From positions 1-64,000 of the forward strand of contig NZ_WJBU01000020.1 in assembly GCF_009646335.1 (NCBI RefSeq): 64,000 nucleotides of DNA, in the 5' to 3' direction. The notes below the pieces were generated by a model that was given only the letters and a program-made list of their open reading frames with translations, was not told the DNA's origin and made no database searches. The first letter of the stretch is position 1; each line of letters begins with the position of its first letter. This stretch comes from Caenimonas koreensis DSM 17982 (lineage in GTDB: Bacteria > Pseudomonadota > Gammaproteobacteria > Burkholderiales > Burkholderiaceae_C). This document shows positions 55,086 to 64,000 of the stretch, piece after piece. The position numbers and the translations under genes were made by a program.

Positions 55086-55816
55086 GCGCCATCCTCGAAG
55101 TCAAGAACCTGTGCGTGGACTACGGCAAGGTGCGCGCTGTGCACGACGCCGCGATTCACGTGGAGCCCGGCCGCATCGCTACCGTGATCGGGCCGAACGG
55201 CGCGGGCAAATCAACGCTGCTCAACGCGATCATGGGCGTGCTGCCTGCCGCAAGCGGTGAGGTGTGGTTCGACGGTCATGTCGAAAAAGGAACCATCGCC
55301 TCGCGCGTGGCCGACGGCATGAGCCTCGTGCCCGAAAAGCGCGAGCTGTTCGCGACGATGACCGTCGAAGACAACCTGCTGCTCGGCGCCTACGTGAAGC
55401 TCAAGGGCCGCGCGAGCAACGCCGACGCAATGCGCGCCGAAGTGTTTCGCCTGTTCCCGCGGCTGGAAGAGCGGCGCAAGCAACTGGCCGGGACGCTATC
55501 AGGTGGTGAGCGACAGATGCTCGCCATTGGCCGCGCACTGATGGCCAGGCCGCGCGTGTTGATGCTCGATGAACCCAGCCTGGGTCTCGCACCGCTGGTG
55601 GTGCGCGAGATCTTCCACATCATCTCGGCGCTGCGCGAGAGCGGCGTTGCGATTTTGCTGGTGGAGCAGAACGCGCGCGCCGCACTGCAGGTGGCTGACT
55701 ATGGTTACGTGCTGGAGACGGGGCGCATCACGCTCGAAGGCCCGGCGACGGACTTGACGAACGACCCGCGCGTGGTGAACACGTATCTGGGTTTGGGCGG
55801 ACAACGCGCTGAATGA
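55082..55816 (+). CDS. LivF-type branched-chain amino acid ABC transporter ATPase
   Basis: A 244-residue ABC ATPase: Walker A GPNGAGKSTLLNAIMG, the LivF motif MSLVPEKRELFATMTVEDNL, signature LSGGERQMLAIGRALMARPR, Walker B VLMLDEPSLGLAP and switch LLVEQNARAAL. It completes the transporter with the receptor, LivH and the LivMG fusion. It overlaps the LivMG gene by 4 nt. Operon-end context is convergent with the hypothetical gene at 55836. Confidence 0.92.
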   Translation: MSAILEVKNLCVDYGKVRAVHDAAIHVEPGRIATVIGPNGAGKSTLLNAIMGVLPAASGEVWFDGHVEKGTIASRVADGMSLVPEKRELFATMTVEDNLLLGAYVKLKGRASNADAMRAEVFRLFPRLEERRKQLAGTLSGGERQMLAIGRALMARPRVLMLDEPSLGLAPLVVREIFHIISALRESGVAILLVEQNARAALQVADYGYVLETGRITLEGPATDLTNDPRVVNTYLGLGGQRAE

Positions 55817-55835
55817 GCCTGCCCGGCTGGTGCGA

Positions 55836-56723
55836 TCAGCCAGCTGGCGCCACAAAGAAATTGTCGTCTGTGAAGAACCGGTCGGGAATCCGCAAGTGGA
55901 TTGCCTGCAGCATTTCTGCCGGGGGCGATACCCGCCGAACAAATTGCGCAAACCAACGGTCGTCGCGAAACTTGTCGTAGATGGGTAGGGCCAATTCAGT
56001 CATGAGAACGCGCCACTGGACTCTATCTGCCAATACCTTGAGCTGCGCTAACGTCCCACGCGCATCGCCGATCAGTGCCGGAAAGCGCCCAGGCTCAGTC
56101 TCGGTCCACTCCTGCAGACTTTCGGCGTCAACTTCCCCGGTATCGAGCCAGGCTTGCGCCTCCAACAGCAAGCGCTGCATGCGTGTTGCACCAATTTCTC
56201 CGGCGAGAGCGAATGCTGCAGCCATGCCATCCCGCACCAGGACTGAGAACACCAGATGTTCGCAGTCGATGCCGCCGCGCTCAGGATGCTGACCTGCGCA
56301 GCTTTGTTCAATGGAATCGTCATACCACCCCAGCCGCCAGAGCACCTTTCCTAACTGCCGGTGGACGTCAGAGCGGCCCGGCACCAACGCGTCAAGCCGA
56401 CGCAACAGAATCAATGCGGCCGCAGGTTGCTGCCAATGCATCAGCCACGTCGCGGCTTCGACAAACGCAATCACAGCGCGCTCGCCCAGCCTCATCCTGC
56501 GCTCAAGTCTTGCGCACACCTGCGTAAACCGATGCAGATCGGCAGCTGGCCCCAGGCCTTGGTAGATGGCCCGCCGACCACGGCTGCACACTCGCACCGG
56601 CTCGCTCGCGCGCAGCGATAGCGGCGGATGCATTGCGAGAATATTTTCAGGCTGGCCGAAGGCGACCGGATGATTTGCAACAACTCGCAGTGCTCCGGGC
56701 AGCAGGACTGCCTGGCCTGCTTG
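55836..56723 (-). CDS. Hypothetical protein with TPR-like helices
   Basis: I do not recognise a named family. The open frame continues to a TTG at 56816. I give the ATG at 56723 as a conservative start, and the ATG at 56630 is also possible; none has a convincing ribosome-binding site. The middle (LERRMRLGERAVIAFVEAAT; HWQQPAAALILLRRLDALVP; LGKVLWRLGWYDDSIEQ) looks like two or three helical TPR-type repeats. The C-terminus is LQAIHLRIPDRFFTDDNFFV. Base composition is less GC-rich than the flanking genes, which could mean recent acquisition. Confidence 0.5.
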   Translation of the reverse strand, partial: QAGQAVLLPGALRVVANHPVAFGQPENILAMHPPLSLRASEPVRVCSRGRRAIYQGLGPAADLHRFTQVCARLERRMRLGERAVIAFVEAATWLMHWQQPAAALILLRRLDALVPGRSDVHRQLGKVLWRLGWYDDSIEQSCAGQHPERGGIDCEHLVFSVLVRDGMAAAFALAGEIGATRMQRLLLEAQAWLDTGEVDAESLQEWTETEPGRFPALIGDARGTLAQLKVLADRVQWRVLMTELALPIYDKFRDDRWFAQFVRRVSPPAEMLQAIHLRIPDRFFTDDNFFVAPAG

Positions 56724-56867
56724 CATGTGGAAGACGACGACATCAGGTGCCGTGTGCGTTGGATTTTGGCTTCGGATCAAGATGATTCCTGCGTGGGCGC
56801 GGCCTTGATGCCGCAACTTGCATGAGTAACCCTGCGCAACCCATCGTTCCGCACACCAAAGTCTGGC

Positions 56868-57680
56868 TCAAGTACTCCAGTTCGGCTTGCGCTTTTCAGT
56901 GAACGCCGTGAAACCTTCCTGCGCGCTCGCGTCCATCATGTTCACCGCCATCGTCTGGCCAGCGAGCTGGTATGCCGCTTCAATGCCCATCTCACGCTGG
57001 CGATAGAACATCTCCTTGCCCAGCGCAATCGCGACGCGCGGCTTGGCGAGGATGCTCTCGACGAGTTTTGCGACCTCCGCATCGAGCTGGTCTGCTGCGA
57101 CCACGCGATTGACCAGCCCCCGCTCCTTCGCCTCCTGCGCTGAAATGAAGTCACCCGTGACGAGCATCTCCATCGCCTGCTTCGGCGCCATGTTGCGCAG
57201 CAGCGGCACGCTGGGTGTCGAGCAGAAGAGCCCGTAGTTGACGCCGCTCACGGCAAACTTCGCCTCGTTCACGGCCACTGCAAGGTCACACTGCGCGACG
57301 AGCTGGCAACCCGCTGCCGTCGCGATGCCTTGCACGCGCGCAATCACGGGCACAGGCAATTTGATGATCGTCAGCATCATCTTGCTGCATTGCGCGAAGA
57401 GCTTCTGGTAATAGTCGAGCGACGGATGGTCCACCATCTCTTTGAGGTTGTGACCGGGGCAAAACGCCTTGCCATTGGCCGCGATCACCACCACGCGCGC
57501 CGAATCGTCCTGCGCCACACGATCAAGCGCGGCCTGCATCGCAGCCAGCATTTCTTCGCTGAGCGAATTGAAACTGCCCGGCCGGTTCATCGTCAGCGTG
57601 ACAACGCCGCGTGAGTCGCGGTGTTCCAGCACGGCTGCTTCCATGGTGACAGTAGTGACGGTGGTGTCTGATGCGCTCAT
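56868..57680 (-). CDS. Enoyl-CoA hydratase/isomerase-family protein (ECHDC3-like)
   Basis: A 270-residue crotonase-fold protein. The oxyanion loops are GKAFCPGHNLKEMV and ARVQGIATAAGCQLVAQCDL. Later motifs are FCSTPSVPLLRNMAPKQAME and EAKERGLVNRVV. The GHNLKEM segment is typical of ECHDC3-like enoyl-CoA hydratase-domain proteins, and the usual catalytic glutamates are not obvious, so the reaction is uncertain. The start at 57680 has a GAGGAAAAC ribosome-binding site. It is 10 nt downstream of the histone-deacetylase-family gene in the same direction. Confidence 0.8.
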   Translation of the reverse strand: MSASDTTVTTVTMEAAVLEHRDSRGVVTLTMNRPGSFNSLSEEMLAAMQAALDRVAQDDSARVVVIAANGKAFCPGHNLKEMVDHPSLDYYQKLFAQCSKMMLTIIKLPVPVIARVQGIATAAGCQLVAQCDLAVAVNEAKFAVSGVNYGLFCSTPSVPLLRNMAPKQAMEMLVTGDFISAQEAKERGLVNRVVAADQLDAEVAKLVESILAKPRVAIALGKEMFYRQREMGIEAAYQLAGQTMAVNMMDASAQEGFTAFTEKRKPNWST

Positions 57681-57690
57681 GATGTTTTCC

Positions 57691-58647
57691 TCACAAATCC
57701 GCCAGCGCCCGCACATGCGCCTCAACGCTGCGCCCCAGCGCGCTCAGGTTGTAGCCGCCTTCGAGCGACGACACGATGCGCTTGTTTGAATGGCGCGCCG
57801 CGACTTCCTTCAGCTTCTTCGTGATCCACGCGTAGTCCGCCTCGACCAGGCCGAGCTGGCCCAGGTCATCTTCGCGGTGCGCGTCGAAACCCGCACTGAT
57901 GAAAATCATCTGCGGCCGGAATTCTTCCAGCCGCGGCAACCAGTGCTTTTCAATCAGCGGGCGGATCACATCGCCCTTGCTGTACGCGGGCACGGGCATG
58001 TTCACCATGTTGGCGGCATGCGGGCCAGCACCCGTGCCGGGGTAGAACGGATGCTGGAAGAAGCTCACCATCAACGTGCGCTCGTCACCCGCCAGGATGT
58101 CTTCCGTGCCGTTGCCGTGATGCACGTCGAAGTCGACGATGGCCACGCGTTCCAGGCCGTGCTTTTCAAGCGCGTAACGCGCGCCGATGGCTACCTGGTT
58201 GAAGATGCAAAAACCCATCGAATGGTCGTGGCACGCATGGTGGCCGGGTGGCCGCACGGCGCAAAAGGCGTTCTCGAGTTCGCCGGCCATCACGGCATCG
58301 ACAGCAGCGGTGACTGCGCCGACGGCGCGCATGGCGGCGTCCCAGGATTTGCCGTTCATGGAGGTGTCGGGGTCGATCCGCGCGTAGCCGGCCTCGCCGG
58401 TTTGCATCACGTGAACTGCCAGGCGCTGGCGCAATGCGTCGATGGCGGCCACGTGCTGCTCGTCGTGCGCAAGTTCGACATCCGCCAGGGTGGCCATGGG
58501 GGCTTCGCGCTGGTCGAGCAGGTCGGCAATGCCGGTGACAAGAAGCCTGTCGTGGATCGCGTCGAGCCGCTCGGGGCATTCCGGGTGGCCCGGGCCCATC
58601 TCGTGTCTCCTGCAATCCGGATGCGTGAAAAATCCGGTTTTGTTCAT
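57691..58647 (-). CDS. Histone deacetylase-family (acetylpolyamine amidohydrolase-like) protein
   Basis: A 318-residue zinc hydrolase of the arginase/deacetylase fold. Active-site motifs are all present: RPPGHHACHDHSMGFC (paired histidines), VDFDVHHGNGTEDIL (zinc Asp and His), SAGFDAHREDDLGQL (zinc Asp) and SLEGGYNLSALG (Gly-Gly-Tyr). It starts NKTGFFTHPDCRRHEMGPGHP. Bacterial members deacetylate polyamines, acetoin-related or other small amides. The start at 58647 fits the family N-terminus, and the longer upstream frame is antisense to the MoxR gene. Confidence 0.87.
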   Translation of the reverse strand: MNKTGFFTHPDCRRHEMGPGHPECPERLDAIHDRLLVTGIADLLDQREAPMATLADVELAHDEQHVAAIDALRQRLAVHVMQTGEAGYARIDPDTSMNGKSWDAAMRAVGAVTAAVDAVMAGELENAFCAVRPPGHHACHDHSMGFCIFNQVAIGARYALEKHGLERVAIVDFDVHHGNGTEDILAGDERTLMVSFFQHPFYPGTGAGPHAANMVNMPVPAYSKGDVIRPLIEKHWLPRLEEFRPQMIFISAGFDAHREDDLGQLGLVEADYAWITKKLKEVAARHSNKRIVSSLEGGYNLSALGRSVEAHVRALADL

Positions 58648-58689
58648 CACTGCCACTCGCCCTCGTCCAAATTGCGATAACGTCGTGCC

Positions 58690-59606
<917 letters not shown>

Positions 59607-59610
<4 letters not shown>

Positions 59611-60638
59611 CTGCCGCCGTGGAGCGTTCAGCGTTGGGCGTGGAGCGCGATTCGCCCAACGCCGAACGCCCCACGCTCAACCCTTTCACCTTTGCGCGCA
59701 AGCGCTTTCGCCGGTGGTGGCAGTCGCGCCTGCCTTTGTCTGACACGATGACGCTCACGCAGCGCAACGTGTACATCCTGCCGACGCGGCCCGGCTTCAT
59801 GCTCGGCGCAACGCTGCTCGTGCTGCTCGTCGGCTCGATCAACTACCAGCTCAACCTGGGTTACCTGCTCACGTTCCTGCTGGCGGGCAGCGCCGTCGTC
59901 GGCATGCATGTGTGCCACGGCACGCTGCGCGGCCTGACGATGAACCTGAAGACGCCCGATGCGCAGTTTGCCGGCGTGAGCGCGACGCTCACCGTCGTGC
60001 TCACGAACGAGCGCAAGTCGATCCGCCACGGCATCGGCATGGCCGTGCTCGATGCCACGCATGAAGACCGCTGGGTGTACACCGATGTGCCTGCGCAAGG
60101 CAGCACCTCGGTACATGTCGCATTCAAGCCCGACAGGCGCGGCCTGCATCACGTGCCGCCGCTCACGGCGGAAACGCGCTTTCCGCTCGGCACGTTCCGC
60201 GTGTGGACGGTGTGGCGGCCTGCCGCGCAGGTGCTGGTCTATCCCGCGCCAGAAGCGTTCCCGCCGCCATTGCCGCCCGGCGAGCCGCGAGCAGGCGGCG
60301 CAGCCACTGCCAGCGCGCAGAACAGTGGCGAATTCGACGGCGTGCGCGCCTACCGCCGCGGCGATCCGCTCAAGCTGGTCGTCTGGAAGAAAGCCGCCAA
60401 GGCCGATGAACTCGTCAGCCGCGACACGCAGCAGGCCCAGCGCTACGAGTTGTGGCTTGACTTTGCGGCAGCGGGCCATCTCGATACCGAACACAAGCTC
60501 TCGCGCCTGACAGCGTGGGTGGTGCAGGCCGACAAGCTCGGCCTCGACTACGGCCTGCGCTTGCCCAACCAACAGGTCGCACCCGGCGCGGGCGAGGCGC
60601 ACAAGCGCCGCTGCCTCGAAGCACTGGCCGTGTGCTGA
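59607..60638 (+). CDS. DUF58-domain membrane protein
   Basis: A 343-residue protein. Two adjacent hydrophobic segments (about 60-105, RPGFMLGATLLVLLVGSINY and GYLLTFLLAGSAVVGM) precede a domain ending with the DUF58 signature EFDGVRAYRRGDPLKLVVWK. It is a standard partner of MoxR and TgpA. Codons 5-22 are contributed by a hairpin repeat (ERSALGVERDSPNAERP), so the ancestral start may be nearer residue 48 (TLTQRNVYILPTRPG). The annotated ATG at 59607 overlaps the MoxR stop. Confidence 0.88.
59619..59674. repeat. Heptamer-rich hairpin repeat, copy 2, inside DUF58 N-terminus
   Basis: Left arm 59619-59640 and right arm 59653-59674 pair at 20 of 22 positions around a 12-nt loop. Both are built from GCGTTGG/GCGTTCA and CGCCCAA/CGCCGAA units like the intergenic copy at 48957-49040. 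The repeat is read in frame as codons 5-22 of the DUF58 gene. Confidence 0.7.
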
Positions 60639-60653
60639 CCCCATGGTGAACCC

Positions 60654-62660
60654 ATGCTGAGCCGCATCGACGCCCTCCCCCGCGACAGCCGCGACACGCT
60701 GTTTTTGCTGCTCGTGATCGCATGGATCGTGCTGCCGCAGGTCGCGAACCTGCCGGTGTGGTGTGTCGCGCTCACAGGCGGTGTGCTGCTGTGGCGCGGC
60801 TGGCTGGCATTCAGCGGCAAGCCGTTGCCGGGCAAGTGGTGGATCCTGGGGCTGCTGGTTGTGGCCACTGGCGCCACGCTGTTCACGCATCGCACCGTGC
60901 TGGGCCGCGACGCGGGCGTGACCATGATCGTCGTGCTGCTGGCCTTCAAGACACTGGAGCTGCGCGCGCGGCGAGACATCTTCGTCGTGTTCTTCCTGGG
61001 CTTCTTCACGATGCTCACGAACTTCTTCTTCTCGCAGTCGCTGCTCACGGCAGCAGCGATGCTCGTGGCGCTGCTGGGCCTGCTCACGGCGCTCGTCAAC
61101 GCGCACATGCCGGTGGGCAAGCCACCACTGCGCCAAGCCGCGAAAACGGCGATGTGGATGGCGCTGCTGGGCGCGCCGGTGATGGCGGTGATGTTCGTGC
61201 TCTTTCCGCGCCTGGCGCCGCTGTGGGGCATTCCAAGCGATGCGATGAGCGGGCGCAGCGGGCTGTCGGCGACGATGCAGGTCGGCAATATCGCCAGCCT
61301 GGTGCTTGACGAAAGCATCGCCATGCGCATCCAGTTCGAGGGCGCCGCGCCACAGCAGAGCGACCTGTACTTTCGCGGGCCGGTGCTCGGCAGCTTCGAC
61401 GGGCGCGAGTGGCGCGCGATCCAGCTGCGCCTGGGCGCGCGCAACGTCAATCCGCTGGCCGGCCCCGCGCAATTGCAGGTGTCGGGCACACCCGTGAAAT
61501 ACGAAGTGACGATGGAGGCGAACAACCGCCCCTGGCTGATGGTGCTCGACGCCGCCATCAAGCCGCCCAACGTGCCGGGGTTCGAGACGGCCATGACGGG
61601 CGAGCTGCTGTGGCTCACCAACCGCCCCATCACTGACCTGCTTCGCTACAAGGCCGAGAGCTACACGAATTTCCGCCACGGCCCAGGTGCGCGCGCAGCG
61701 CTGCAGCCGGACTACATGGAGATTCCCCTGCGGCTGAACCCACGCACGCAGGCGCTGGCGCTGCAACTCAGCCGCCAGCCCGGCGTGGCCGAGGCGGGTG
61801 ATGAAGCGTTTGTCGACGCCGCCATGAAGTACCTGCGCAGCGGCAACTACCGCTACACGCTGGAGCCGGGGCAGTACGGCGAGAACACGGCTGACGAATT
61901 CTGGTTCGACAAGAAAGAAGGCTTTTGCGAACACATCGCGTCTGCCTTTGCTGTGCTGATGCGCGCGGGCGGCGTGCCCTCGCGCGTCGTCACGGGCTAT
62001 CAGGGCGGCGAGCGCAACACCGTGGACGGCTTCTGGGTGCTGCGCCAGAGCGACGCCCATGCGTGGACCGAGGTCTGGCTTGAAAGACGCGGATGGGTGC
62101 GTGTCGATCCGACCTCGGCCGTTGCGCCCGGGCGCATCGGCGCCTTCCAGCGGCTGCAGGCGCCGCAGGGCGTGATTGCCTCGGCGCTTGGCAACATGTC
62201 GCCGGGCCTGGCAGCCAACATGCGCGCCGCGTGGGAAGCGCTGAACAACAGCTGGAACCAGTGGGTGCTGAACTACACGCAAAGCAAGCAGCTGAACATG
62301 CTCAAGGACCTGGGCTTTGAGTCACCCAGCTGGGAAGACCTGAGCTACGTGTTGCTCGGGCTGATTGTTGCCGTGTCGCTGCTAGGCGCAGGCTGGACGC
62401 TGTGGGACAAGCGCGAACACGACCCGTGGCTGCGCCTGCTGCAGCGCGTGCGCAAGCGCCTGGTTGAAGCGGGCATTGAACTGCCTGCTGCTGCGCCGCC
62501 GCGCCACATGGCCGCGGCAGTCACGGCACGCTTCGGCGATGCGGGGCGCGACCTGGCCAGCTGGTTGCTCAAGCTGGAGAGCCTGCGCTACGCGCGCTCC
62601 AGCACCACCTCGCTGTCTGCACTGCAACGCGAGTTCAAACAGATGCCATGGCCCGCCTGA
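60654..62660 (+). CDS. TgpA-type transglutaminase-domain membrane protein (DUF3488)
   Basis: A 668-residue protein. About six N-terminal membrane segments (about 15-185) are followed by a periplasmic transglutaminase domain with the catalytic Cys in FDKKEGFCEHIASAFAVLMR, the histidine in LRQSDAHAWTEVWLE and the aspartate in GWVRVDPTSAVAP. One membrane segment near 560 and a DUF4129-like cytoplasmic tail close it. The TgpA protein of Pseudomonas has this architecture. It starts 15 nt after the DUF58 gene and overlaps mltB. Confidence 0.9.
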   Translation: MLSRIDALPRDSRDTLFLLLVIAWIVLPQVANLPVWCVALTGGVLLWRGWLAFSGKPLPGKWWILGLLVVATGATLFTHRTVLGRDAGVTMIVVLLAFKTLELRARRDIFVVFFLGFFTMLTNFFFSQSLLTAAAMLVALLGLLTALVNAHMPVGKPPLRQAAKTAMWMALLGAPVMAVMFVLFPRLAPLWGIPSDAMSGRSGLSATMQVGNIASLVLDESIAMRIQFEGAAPQQSDLYFRGPVLGSFDGREWRAIQLRLGARNVNPLAGPAQLQVSGTPVKYEVTMEANNRPWLMVLDAAIKPPNVPGFETAMTGELLWLTNRPITDLLRYKAESYTNFRHGPGARAALQPDYMEIPLRLNPRTQALALQLSRQPGVAEAGDEAFVDAAMKYLRSGNYRYTLEPGQYGENTADEFWFDKKEGFCEHIASAFAVLMRAGGVPSRVVTGYQGGERNTVDGFWVLRQSDAHAWTEVWLERRGWVRVDPTSAVAPGRIGAFQRLQAPQGVIASALGNMSPGLAANMRAAWEALNNSWNQWVLNYTQSKQLNMLKDLGFESPSWEDLSYVLLGLIVAVSLLGAGWTLWDKREHDPWLRLLQRVRKRLVEAGIELPAAAPPRHMAAAVTARFGDAGRDLASWLLKLESLRYARSSTTSLSALQREFKQMPWPA

Positions 62661-63754
62661 TGTACGTTCCCCGTTTTTCTGCTGTCGCACTCACCGTCTT
62701 CGCATTACTTGCCACCAGCAGCCAGAGCGCTGTCGCAGCCAGGAAGAAGCACAAGGCACCCGCCAGCCTCGTCGAGCGCAATGCCATGCGCGGCACACCG
62801 TTTTCAACCAGCGACGAGGCCATGCAATGGGCCGCCGAAATGGCGCAGCGCCGCGAGGTCGACGCCGGCTGGGTGCAGCGCACGCTTGGCGAAGCGCAGC
62901 TGCTGCCCACCGTCGCGCGCCTGATGCAGCCCGCCCCGGCAGGCACGCCGAAGAACTGGCGTGTGTACCGCAGCCGCTTCATCGACCCCATTCGCATCAA
63001 CGCCGGCGTGAAGTTCTGGCAGGAGAACGCGGCGCTGCTGGAGCGCGCCGAGCGCGAATACGGCGTGCCGGCCGACATCATCGTCGGCATCATCGGCGTG
63101 GAGACGATCTACGGCCAGCAGATGGGTACGTTCCGCGTGATCGATGCGCTGGCAACGCTGGGCTTCAACTTTCCGCCGTCGCACCCGCGCGCCGCCGAAC
63201 GCCAGGCCTATTTCCGCAGCGAGCTCGAGCAATTTTTGCTGCTGCAATACAAGGCTGGCACCGATCCGTTCAAGGCGCTCGGCAGTTATGCAGGCGCCAT
63301 GGGCATGCCGCAATTCATGCCGAGCAGCTGGGCCAAGTGGGCGGTGGATTTTGATGGCGACGGGCGCATCGACCTCTCGCGCAGCACGGCCGACGTGATC
63401 GGCTCGGTCGCGAACTATTTCAGGAGCTATGGCTGGCAAAGCGGCATGCCCACGCACTTCGCGGTGGACTTCAATGCCGCAACGCTCGACAAGGAAGCCT
63501 TGCTCGCGCCCGACATTCTTCCCACATTCAGTGTGAAGAGCTTCACTGAAAAAGGTGCTGTCCTGTCTGGTCAGGCACTGGAGCACCAAGGCAAACTTGC
63601 ACTCGTCGAACTACAGAATGGTGCTGCCGAGCCGCAATACGTGGCGGGCACCGAAAACTTCTACGTGATCACTCGCTACAACTGGTCCAGTTACTACGCA
63701 ATGGCTGTCATCGAACTCGGGCGCGAAGTCAAAGAAGCGCTCCCTGCACGCTGA
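62648..63754 (+). CDS. mltB: Lytic murein transglycosylase B
   Basis: A 368-residue muramidase. The signal peptide is residues 1-30 (AVALTVFALLATSSQSAVAA). The catalytic glutamate lies in IVGIIGVETIYGQQMG. The substrate groove motif is SYAGAMGMPQFMPSSWAKWA, followed by the calcium-site-like VDFDGDGRIDLSRS and DVIGSVANYF. No lipobox cysteine is seen, so it is probably soluble in the periplasm. It cleaves peptidoglycan to 1,6-anhydro products. Its start overlaps the TgpA gene by 13 nt and its stop overlaps the next ATG by 1 nt. Confidence 0.9.
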   Translation: MARLMYVPRFSAVALTVFALLATSSQSAVAARKKHKAPASLVERNAMRGTPFSTSDEAMQWAAEMAQRREVDAGWVQRTLGEAQLLPTVARLMQPAPAGTPKNWRVYRSRFIDPIRINAGVKFWQENAALLERAEREYGVPADIIVGIIGVETIYGQQMGTFRVIDALATLGFNFPPSHPRAAERQAYFRSELEQFLLLQYKAGTDPFKALGSYAGAMGMPQFMPSSWAKWAVDFDGDGRIDLSRSTADVIGSVANYFRSYGWQSGMPTHFAVDFNAATLDKEALLAPDILPTFSVKSFTEKGAVLSGQALEHQGKLALVELQNGAAEPQYVAGTENFYVITRYNWSSYYAMAVIELGREVKEALPAR

Positions 63755-64000
63755 TGGACGGCCTCGCGACCTGGCAGCGCCTGTGGCGCGAAGTCGGTGC
63801 GCCCGAGGGCAACGAGGGCCTGCACCAGCGCCTCATCAACGCGTGGTGCGAGCCGCAGCGCCACTACCACTCACGGCAGCACCTGCGCGAATGCCTTGCC
63901 ACGCTCGCCACCGCGAGGCACCTGGCGCAGCGCCCCGCAGAAGTCGAGCTGGCGCTGTGGTTTCACGATGCCTTCTACGAGCCGCGCCGGCATGACAACG
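63754..64000 (+). CDS. HD-superfamily phosphohydrolase, N-terminal part (partial)
   Basis: The first 82 codons of a protein of the predicted metal-dependent HD phosphohydrolase group (COG4339-like). The opening TWQRLWREVGAPEG is followed by the helical QRHYHSRQHLRECL and the metal motif ALWFHDAFYEPRRHDN, with the His-Asp pair at about residues 74-75. The frame runs off the window end. It starts at the last base of the mltB stop (TGATG), so the two are probably cotranscribed. The substrate is unknown. Confidence 0.8.
   Translation, partial: MDGLATWQRLWREVGAPEGNEGLHQRLINAWCEPQRHYHSRQHLRECLATLATARHLAQRPAEVELALWFHDAFYEPRRHDN

Noticed and set aside
59628..62282. 884-codon minus-strand frame over the DUF58 and TgpA genes
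   Set aside because: Antisense to two well-supported genes, with Arg/His/Gln-rich composition and no motifs.

Overview
The window is high-GC DNA from a betaproteobacterium, most likely a member of the Burkholderiales (Comamonadaceae or a relative). The evidence is the gene content: a Bug-type tripartite tricarboxylate receptor, a PA0069-type radical SAM protein, grpE-dnaK-dnaJ, a MoxR/DUF58/TgpA set, MltB, and an etfBA operon beside a LIV-type ABC transporter. Genes are tightly packed, with many 4-bp stop/start overlaps. No rRNA, tRNA or CRISPR array was seen. This placement is inference; no database comparison was possible.

Layout. 1-128 is the end of an IS5-family insertion sequence. 352-6129 holds a fused choline/betaine-type binding protein-permease, an M20 metallohydrolase, a uronate dehydrogenase, a DsbA-like isomerase and two small secreted proteins. 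6153-15629 is a divergent catabolic locus. One arm has an acyl-CoA synthetase and an amidohydrolase. The other has a crotonase, feruloyl-CoA synthase, a short-chain dehydrogenase, a Bug solute receptor, a tannase/feruloyl esterase lipoprotein and a MarR regulator. Together these look like uptake, de-esterification, CoA activation and side-chain shortening of hydroxycinnamates (ferulate, p-coumarate). 15702-21300 contains an HxlR regulator with a fumarylacetoacetase-family enzyme, an FKBP isomerase, a LytS/LytTR two-component pair, an acyltransferase, a RidA protein and a 53-residue protein. 21531-25451 is the heat-shock set grpE-dnaK-dnaJ.

26103-41687 is the most unusual block. Two giant RTX-type secreted proteins (1598 and 1719 residues) lie in tandem, divergent from a three-part protein (FecR domain, TPR array, outer-membrane beta-barrel). 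A CHASE2-adenylate cyclase points towards that protein. I read this as a candidate surface-matrix and signalling system.

41891-46176 contains a small orphan protein, a radical SAM gene with a perfect LexA-type SOS box at its start, cytochrome bd oxidase (cydAB), and a striking structured repeat at about 45770-46140. This repeat consists of two inverted hairpin units with identical internal-loop sequences and stems that have changed on both sides while staying paired. 46177-50724 is an etfB-etfA-acyl-CoA dehydrogenase-nitronate monooxygenase operon. 50974-55816 is a branched-chain-amino-acid-type ABC transporter with a LivM-LivG fusion. 55836-58647 holds a hypothetical gene, an ECHDC3-like crotonase and a histone-deacetylase-family amidohydrolase. 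58690-64000 holds MoxR-DUF58-TgpA, MltB and the start of an HD-domain gene.

The strongest leads are the covarying palindromic repeat, the RTX/FecR-barrel/CHASE2 block, the hydroxycinnamate locus with a ketoacyl-CoA-hydrolase candidate, the SOS box on the radical SAM gene, and a heptamer-rich hairpin repeat that has entered the DUF58 reading frame.
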